This document shows, piece by piece, positions 57,421 through 64,000 of a stretch of DNA of 64,000 nucleotides. Made by a program: the position numbers and the translations under genes. This DNA comes from Gautieria morchelliformis (Eukaryota; Basidiomycota; Agaricomycetes; Gomphales; Gomphaceae): contig WHVA01000477.1 of the NCBI GenBank assembly GCA_015179125.1, forward strand, positions 1 to 64,000. The letters run 5' to 3'. Every line of letters starts with the position of its first letter. Position 1 is the stretch's first letter. Under the pieces are notes generated by a model. The model was not told where the DNA came from, searched no databases, and saw only the letters and a program-made list of their open reading frames with translations.

Positions 57421-57480
57421 GAATCATGGCCAGTGGACGCATGCTGAAGAGCTGGATATTCAATTCATAGAGTTAAGCAA
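56424..57480 (+). repeat. TPR (kinesin light chain) 126-bp tandem repeats
   Basis: Eight 42-residue units of the form RWKDAEELEVQVMEARKR plus VLGEEHPDTL and AMGNLASTYQNQG follow each other at exact 126-bp spacing from about 56430. They differ at few positions. A ninth unit (from about 57410) is shortened and decayed after the stop. The near identity implies recent expansion or gene conversion. Confidence 0.93.
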
Positions 57481-57575
57481 GAGGTCTTGGTAAGTAGCAT
57501 TCCAGAACACTGAGTTAGCTATTTTTAATGTCAATGATATATAGACTTTGTTTTGGTACCTCTATACTGATATAT

Positions 57576-58430
57576 TGTCACATATCATGAAACCTAGTGT
57601 TGGGACTAGAAAGGACTGAGGCTTCAACATATGTCGCAACCCCAATAAACTCCAGGTCTTAATTATTTTGAAACTCAGCCATGTCAGAAGACCAGGAATT
57701 GAGGTTGGCAAAGATTTAAGGTTTTGAAGTTGATATTGATGTTGGAAGTCAGAGGTAGGCAGTGCAAGGCAGAGTTGGATGATGGAAGATGGAGTAGAAC
57801 ACTTTGTTTTTTTTTTTTTTTTTTTTTTTTAATCCAATTTTTGTCTTTTGGGGCCGTGCCCTATGTAAGACGATGCGTACAGGTGTTCCGTCAACATGCT
57901 GTTTCTATCTATGCTCCCTTGTCTATCTCCACAAGTGCCCCTTGGACTAGGTCCCGGGCTTGTCCGTGCTTGTGTGAAAGCGAGGTGGTTGTTCCCGCGC
58001 GCTGCGCGCGGGCGTGTTTTCCGTTCTGTCCTCTGCTCCTATTCTCTTCCCTCGGGCAGCGCGACGTCACCGAATATTTGCCTAAACCTTCCTGTTTTGT
58101 TCACATACTGGAACAGCGGCGCCAATGCCTTCGGTTTGTTCAGTAGTGTGCTGACTGACCTTGCCCCCCACTTCAGCTTCCTCTCCAGCCTCGAGTAGAA
58201 CACTTAGAGACAGAGATCTTGCATAGGCACCATGTGCTAAGAACAGGAGGCTCAAGCACAGGTAGTACATATCAAAGTTGATATTCTGATTCCAGAATAA
58301 AGCACATACAGGTGGGGTTTTTATATAAGGAGCTTAGACGACCCACATATAAGGTGGAGCTACTAACCAAGTTCCAATGACATTGGAAATATCTAAGGCA
58401 TATGGGACAAGTATCTAATAAGACCCTTCA
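57576..58430 (-). repeat. Diverged LTR-like repeat F, copy 1 (interrupted by LINE4)
   Basis: Aligns with 59627-60080 in the same orientation. Both begin TGTYACRTATC, share GAAAGGACT/GAAAGGACG then GGCTTCAAC, GAGATCTTGC(A/T)AG, and GCTAAGAACAGGAGG, and run on through GATT(C/G)CAGAATAA to GGGTTTTTATATA/GGGTTTTATACA. Read on the minus strand the last motif is a TATA box ahead of the shared region. It may be a pair of old LTRs, but no coding sequence lies between them. Boundaries are approximate. Confidence 0.5.
57805..58192 (-). mobile_element. 5'-truncated Tad-clade LINE (LINE4), TSD 13 bp
   Basis: On the minus strand: the last part of ORF2 (RLERKLKWGARSVSTLL ... VALPEGRE and stop), a 3' untranslated region ending in the GGGC-NNN-GCCC hairpin and AAAAGAC end shared with LINE2, and a poly(A) (T-run about 57808-57830). 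It is flanked by GAGTAGAACACTT (57792-57804 and 58193-58205). A standard 5'-truncated insertion, inside repeat F copy 1. Confidence 0.93.
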
Positions 58431-59626
58431 TGTTAACTTGGTTTTCCTGGGTTCTTTCTTGTACCCCTGACTTCCCTTCTTAGCTTGTCCTGTTCCATTC
58501 CTGATGATTGTCCCCTGATCTTTCTTCTCTGCTCAATCCAGGCATTGATGCCCTCTTTCTGTTCCCTGATTTTCATATATAAACCCCTTGTCATGTACAC
58601 TATTTTCGCAGTTCTGATATACACTTAGATCCTTGTACCTCAATCTCTTGTAATATATGTCAGAATTATAGATTGATCTTAATGACTGGACACTCACTGA
58701 TGAGTGTATCCTAATATCCTTCCTTGGCTGAGTATATGCAGTGTCTGATTAAGCTTGGGATGATTGCCCTGATGATGATCTGAGTTGGTCATGTGATGTG
58801 GTTGGTGAGAAAAGGTTGTCGAACAAGATAATGAGAACTTCAAGGCTTTCAACCTCAGAGCAGTAGATAGTGTATCTTGTTAGTTATGGTGTCGAAGATA
58901 TAGCTGGTAGGAATATGATTCAAACTCCTAATAAGAGTTGAATCAAGAAGTGTTTAAGAAAGTAGAATGTTTGCACATATAACAGGGTATATGTGTCTTA
59001 CAACAGTACTGACTGAAGCCAGTAGCTTTAGAGCGTAAAAGAACTGAGTGATTCACTGTTGAATGTAGCAGACAAACTCGAGTATTTAACTATCAAGACA
59101 AGAACTTGGCATTCTTGGTGTGTTACAAGATGAGAACAAAAGAAACGTCATGTGGGGCAGTTGGCATAGGTTCAAGTATTAGGAGTAGGAACGACTTGTA
59201 TATGCAGTGTGATGGAGTATAAAGTATAATGGTGAATGGGGAATACAGAGTGAAAGAGAAAATGAGAAACAGTTGAGTTGCGTACAGGGTCACCTCAATG
59301 TGTCGTGTCCCTTGATCAGATCATGTGCACATGTGACGTGTGGAATGTGGGATAAGACTTGGCTCGGCTTGGCTCCACTGTGTTGTAATGATGTTATTGG
59401 CTTGGTGATAGGTGTATACAGGCTTGTGGACTTGGCAGTGAGTGTGTGCATGATGGGATGGACAGGTACTGGATTTGTGACAGTTAGACGCTGGTGCGGC
59501 AACAGTGTATATGCAGTGTGACAGTGTCACATGTATGAGTCGTAGCATGGGTGTGAATTGTACCATCCAAATAAGGAAAGTGGTCCACTGTGGTCCATAG
59601 AGTCGAGATGATGTTGTTACAGTGTA
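58431..59626. other. A+T-rich spacer, nothing recognised
   Basis: No convincing frames. A TATATAAACCCC motif near 58577 could be a TATA box of an unknown unit. Confidence 0.35.
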
Positions 59627-60080
59627 TGTTACGTATCGAGATTTCCACTAAGTCGGAACTGGAAAGGACGGCGGCTTCAACTTATAGGTTGCGCCCCCGA
59701 TGAACTATCGTCCTAAGTATTTCGGAACTGAGTCGGAAGTTGGAAAGTACTGAGCCAAAGATTTGGTCGGAACTTGAGTCGGAACTGAGGCGGAAGGCGG
59801 AAGACGGAGAGACTGAGATCTTGCTAGACTCGCTGTGCTAAGAACAGGAGGTGGAGCGAAGGAAATCAAGTATCGAAGGTGATTATCTGATTGCAGAATA
59901 ACAGACATACATGAGGGGGTTTTATACAAAGCGCAGAGCAACAAGTAATGGTGTTGTACTAAACAAATTCCGGAGGAAGCGGAAGTCGAGTACAATGTGT
60001 GGGAACTAACTAATTGGGAACAATGGGACTACAAGGGGGGTTCAGGGTAAGGTAGAACAATGGCAAAGAACAAGGGGTCG
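59627..60080 (-). repeat. Diverged LTR-like repeat F, copy 2
   Basis: Partner of 57576-58430 (see shared words there). It is additionally rich in CGGAA words (about 59650-59810), as if the 5'-TTCCG-3' repeats of LTR family A had an analogue here on the minus strand. Confidence 0.5.
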
Positions 60081-60164
60081 GGAAAGGATATCTGACAACG
60101 AACTACAAGGGTGACCGGATATATGGTTTTGATGGATGGCGAGGTGGGTCCGGTGGGTCCGAGT

Positions 60165-60325
60165 AATAGAGTCGAAAGAACAAGGGAAATGTACAAGGGG
60201 CGGAATGTCGGAAATGTCGGAGGGGCGGAACGTGTGACGGAAGTATCGGAGGGGCGGAATGTATGGCGGGAGTATCGGAGGGGCGGAATGTATGGCGGAA
60301 CTGAGGGTCGGAAGTCGGAAATGAA
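60165..60325. repeat. CGGAA-rich tandem repeat
   Basis: Units of about 30 bp of the form GTATCGGAGGGGCGGAAT, then GTATGGCGG(G/A), are repeated about four times with variation. Confidence 0.75.
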
Positions 60326-61150
60326 CCGTCGTAACAGTGTATTAGTGTGTTATTGGCATGAGTATTAGGTGGCATAGCTTTGGGTGTGTATTCATAACAG
60401 TATATGGTTGTAATGAAGTCTCAACCAAGAACTGAAATAAATCAATGGGGAATAGACCATATAGCGATCAAACATACATATAGGGAATGTTCGAGTGAGA
60501 ACAGATATTTTCTGGCTACCAAATCATACAGTCAGTACTGACTACTTATACTATAATGCCAGTGAGTACTAGGATTCGAGATAATAGAGAAATGGGTCAA
60601 AACATTGCAGATAGACAAGGGGGAAGCTACATGCAGCTCTTGTGGGCTATTAGTGATGTGGATAGTGATCTCAGTAACAAGTATTCAAGATAAAATCATG
60701 ACAGACTATACAAAGCCCCTCAATAAGATAGGAGGATAGTAGACGGTGAGACATGTCTGTGGAGCAATAGAGAAATAAAACCTTGTAACAACATACATGC
60801 ATGTACCTTCCCTCAACCCTGTCACCAGTGTATGCTCCCTCTGAGCTCAGGAGTCATGGAATACCCCCATATACTCTCCTTCTTTAATTCCTGTCAGGTC
60901 TGAGGCTACTTTGCAGTGTGGTGAGTGCTACAGAATTTATTTGTGTTTTGCCAATGGCCCAGCATCTGCTACAGTCAGGCACTCGAGTTCTGACGGATCA
61001 CCGAGGTTGGTGCCTTGCACAGCCACAAGGGCTGGTAACTTTTATCTTATCTAATTGATAGATAAGATAAGCCTGTTCACTCAATCATTTATTCGTGTAT
61101 TGATTCATGTCTGTTGTGGTAAGTTCATGTCTTGGTAAATGTATTTAGTG
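60326..61150. other. No recognisable gene
   Basis: A+T-rich. A short palindromic ATCTTATC...GATAGATAAGAT stretch (about 61042-61070) is the only structure seen. Confidence 0.35.
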
Positions 61151-62216
61151 TGTTTTTATTCATACTTGTAAAGTGAAATAGATGCATATCCATCTATCAC
61201 AACACAGTCTCCTATGTCTGATTTCTATTCCTGAACTTCAGCTTGAAGTTGAACACAATGCCAAAATTGGAGTGGAAATTCAGTTGGCGCAACCTACAAA
61301 GTTGAAGCCAAGCCCCCTGTTCCGAACGTTGGTTCAGCCCTCATCTTGGGCTGAGTCTAAGTATGACTTATAGTCTTAATAGTATGTCAGCACTCCCCAC
61401 ACTCAGCTGTTGGATATGCCTACTACCTGTTCTCATGCTTGTGCTGAAGGTAGCTGAGTCACACTGATGATAGAAGCTTGTGGTACACAAGGTGCTTTGA
61501 GCGTTCCAGAAAACCCTCCATTCTGTCACCATTACACTGACCCACCTGTCCACATATGCCTTGGCACCAAGTAATCAGTGCCAGTGAAGGGCACATCAGT
61601 GAGGTTCCTGATGCACCACCTGCTGAGCCCTTGTAACACCCCAAGCTTTCTGAGATGGTTCTGTGAAAGTGAACTATGTTCTTTCCTTCCTCGAGGGAAC
61701 GGCTCTTGATTACTTCAGGCCTTACCTTGCTGACAACCCTGCTGATGAGCCTCGGATTATGTGGGATTCAGGGAAGAACTTTACTTGAACTTCGGCACTT
61801 ACGATCAGGTTGCTGATGCCAATATTGAGTTTGATTGAGTTTGAAAACCTTGTGATGAAGGATAAGCACAAGGCAACTCAGTTTTTTGTTGATTTTTACA
61901 GGCTTGCATCCATGCTTCAGCACAATGATTCAGCTTTGCATCGCCAAGCATATCTTGCTCTGCCAAAGCAAATCAAAGATGAGATGGTGAATTTTGACCA
62001 ACCCCAAACACTTGATGACCTCAAGACCTCATCCAGAAAATCAACCAAAAGTATTGGGAACATTGCGGTGAAGTCTCTTGTGAGACCCACTCCACCCCCA
62101 AACCCAAGGCCAAGAACAATAAGTCCAGCCAAAGCCAAGCCCCCCAGAATGATGACCATTGTCAAGGTCAAAGTTCTGGCAATTCCAAGGCCAATGCCAG
62201 GAGGATGTTCAGATTG
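61150..62216 (+). pseudogene. Gypsy gag fragment G
   Basis: Plus-strand blocks match the capsid region of another Gypsy lineage. VNYVLSFLEGTALDYFRPYLADNPADEPR (about 61665-61755) comes first, then EFENLVMKDKHKATQFFVDFYRLASML and HRQAYLALPKQIKDEMVNFDQPQTLDDL (about 61835-62025), followed by a proline/lysine-rich tail. It runs into the A-family LTR at 62217. Broken in several places; no LTRs of its own are recognised. Family differs from A, B and E. Confidence 0.7.
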
Positions 62217-62716
62217 TGTAAGGGCAACCCTAGCTAGCTGTGGGGATCACACTACCACACAGCTGACAAGGGTAAATCCAAAGTATATATATAAATGAAC
62301 AGAATATACAAGAGAGGGGATTCTCACCTGGCAAGGGGAAATCCGAAGAGAAAAGTCTAAGGATCCCCAATGTCAGCAAGCCTGTATTATACTATGCTAA
62401 TCCACAGTCAGGGACAAAACTCGGCACTCACCATCAACCCTGCATTCTCCTGACCTCCCTGACCCTTGACTGACCCTTGACTGACCCTTGATGCCACATA
62501 CTAAGTGAGTCGCTTGACTTCGGACACTGTTCAGAGGGTGGAAGTTGGAGAGTGGAGGGGAATTGGAAAGGTGAACAGAACTGGTGGAAGGTCTCCCAGA
62601 AGCAGAATCATTTCTGAAAGCGGAGTTGGAAATGGAACCGGAACTGGAACTGGAGTTGGAAATAGAACCAGAACTTGGGGTAGTGTCGGAACTGGAAAAT
62701 AGGGTGTCCCCTGACA
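62217..62716 (-). repeat. Solo LTR of family A (inverted, long form), TSD GATTG
   Basis: TGTAAGGGCAACCC...GGGGACACCCTATTTTCC on the minus strand reading, 500 bp. It is flanked by GATTG (62212-62216 and 62717-62721) and inserted in gag fragment G. Both hairpin 3' arms and the intron-like block are present. The U3 here shows the hexamer array most clearly (GGAACY repeats, about 62600-62700). Confidence 0.92.
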
Positions 62717-62721
62717 GATTG

Positions 62722-63110
62722 ACAATAATGTACATTCTTCTAGGATATATTGGATATCTTTTAAAATATCAACCCTAACTGAATTCATAGTCCATCATTT
62801 TGAGAAATTCGTATATTGTGCACATCCTGAAATTTTTTGAATGTTCTGAAACATGAAGTGTAATGAGATAACAGAGCAATTTCAGGTAGGGTTTGGATGA
62901 CTATATGTTAAATGTATATAGCAAATTTTTTAGATGTATGATGATAAAATGTAGAGGCAAGTATGGACCATATCAGTATATGTTAGAAGTATATATGAAG
63001 TTGTTAGATGTACGATAATAGAATGTAGAAGCAAGTATGGACAATAACTCTACTATGTCATTATATATGGTTGATAGATCTGATTAGAAGGTATGTTTAA
63101 AATAATTACA
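62722..63110. repeat. A+T-rich direct repeat pair
   Basis: Two similar units of about 65 bp (about 62905-62969 and 62979-63041) share TATATGTTA, AGATGTA, AATGTAGA and GCAAGTATGGAC in order. No gene seen. Confidence 0.6.
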
Positions 63111-63189
63111 CTATATGAAAGCGCCTCGGTGGGTTGTGGGCATCGAGCTTATGTCAGGTTTTATGTCAGCCTTAGTCAGCTGGCCAATC

Positions 63190-63400
63190 GGACGCGAGTG
63201 GCGCAGCCGCAAGCCAAGAATGCTGCGCAGCATGGTCACGTGACCGTTTGCGTTCCTAATTAGGTTAGCGGCGAGCGGCGCAGCCGTGAGCATAGAACGC
63301 TGCACAGCGGTCACGTGACCCGTTCGCAACCAGAGCGCGCATACTAGTGTGGTCCGTGCACGACACGTGCACACGGTATAAAGGCCGAACGGTAAGGAGG
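63190..63400 (+). promoter_or_regulatory. Promoter-like duplicated block with TCACGTGA sites and TATA box
   Basis: Two direct units of about 75 bp (about 63199-63260 and 63272-63330) share GGCGCAGCCG, AATGCTGC/AACGCTGC, and GGTCACGTGACC or GGTCACGTGACCC. Downstream is another CACGTG (ACACGTGC, about 63364) and a TATA box (GGTATAAAGG, about 63375-63384). CACGTG is the classical bHLH (Cbf1/Pho4-type) site in fungi. This looks like the upstream part of a transcription unit running rightwards, but no coding sequence follows within the window. Confidence 0.5.
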
Positions 63401-63439
63401 GAACGCCAGGAACTTGCCCAAGCGGCGATTCCTCTGTCT

Positions 63440-64000
63440 GCTGTCTGCTCTGTCTGCTGTCTCCTCCTTTAGCTGGCTGGTTGTCTATTGCTTTGGCTGG
63501 CTGGCGATCTATTGGCTTGGCTGGCTTTCTATTGGTAGGTAATATCTTTGTTTTAATACATTGCCATGTATTTTATTTTATTTGTGTTGGTAATTTTATT
63601 GGTTCCTTTTTTTTCATTATATAGTATTGTCACATGTGCATGATATTTTTGTGATTTTTTTCGAAAATACATTTAAATAACATCCAAAGACTGCTCAAAA
63701 AAAATATGTGAATATCAATATTTTTCAGGTTTTTTTTCGCAAATAGACATCAATAAGTTTCCTCTAAAATTAATGACAATAGATTCTGCTTTTAAATGTG
63801 GTTTGTTTTATTGTTTTATTTACTGTAAAGCTGCTTACCAGCCACTCCTCTCTGGCTATATTGGTGGCTGGCTTACTATGGCTTTGGCTGGGCATTAATA
63901 ACAGCTTCTGCTTCAATGTACTGTACTTTTTTGACATTTTTTCGCAGATAGATGTCAATAAATTATCCTGACTTTATGAAAATTGACAACAGCTCCAGCT
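63440..64000. repeat. GGCTGGCT-rich and TCGCA-ATAGA repeats
   Basis: CTGTCTGCTGTCTGCT and GGCTGGCTGG runs (about 63430-63540) recur near 63840-63895. A unit beginning TTTTTTCGCARATAGAYRTCAATAA occurs twice (about 63727 and 63938), giving a loose 200-bp period. No gene. Confidence 0.55.

Overview
The window looks like a transposon-dense stretch of a filamentous basidiomycete genome, probably an agaricomycete. The reasons are short GT-AG introns of about 50-60 bp in every host-type gene, chromodomain Ty3/Gypsy elements, Tad-clade LINEs carrying an RNase H domain, intron-bearing hAT elements, and a patatin/NB-ARC/TPR NLR-type gene. Species is not determinable by eye. I see no tRNA, rRNA, CRISPR array or bacterial-type operon.

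Layout. 1-3099: a broken Ty3/Gypsy element (family A) sitting inside the endonuclease domain of a Tad-like LINE (LINE1, 3100-7648), which is hit again by a solo A-family LTR (6361-6849). 7649-10453: mostly unassigned, with a candidate 1.2-kb TIR element (8810-10009). 10454-20224: a second chromovirus (family B), with a 3.6-kb hAT element (12154-15768, 8-bp target duplication) in its gag. 20225-about 23440: a second, truncated hAT element carrying a solo LTR of family C. 23930-24400: a decayed tyrosine-recombinase-like gene. 25875-32475: a nearly complete LINE (LINE2) with poly(A) tail and target duplication, its ORF1 split by another family C solo LTR. 32486-34640: unassigned, with a minisatellite. 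34655-37203: a decayed PRP43-type DEAH helicase gene. 38893-40600: a LINE ORF1 fragment (LINE3) split by solo LTR D and ending at the LTR of Gypsy element E (40601-about 48479). 48480-52920: a decayed allantoate-permease-type MFS transporter gene, split by a 2.1-kb TIR-bounded element (49272-51371) that carries an unrecognised multi-exon gene. 53603-57420: patatin-NB-ARC-TPR gene. 57421-64000: A+T-rich repeats, a 5'-truncated LINE (LINE4), a Gypsy gag fragment with an A-family solo LTR, and a CACGTG-rich duplicated promoter-like block at 63190-63400.

How it fits together. The host genes (helicase, MFS, NLR) are islands in nested mobile DNA, and at least two are dead. Seven insertions (five LTR-type, one hAT, one truncated LINE) can be dated relative to their hosts by clean target duplications: 5 bp for LTRs, 8 bp for hAT, about 10-13 bp for LINEs. 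The most unusual signal is in the LTRs. Families A and B, which share little U3 sequence, both carry a hairpin whose 3' arm is duplicated around a 56-63 bp GT...CAG intron-like block. In both elements the upstream LTR has the block and the downstream LTR lacks it. Family C also pairs a perfect hairpin with a direct repeat, and element E opens with three consecutive hairpins.
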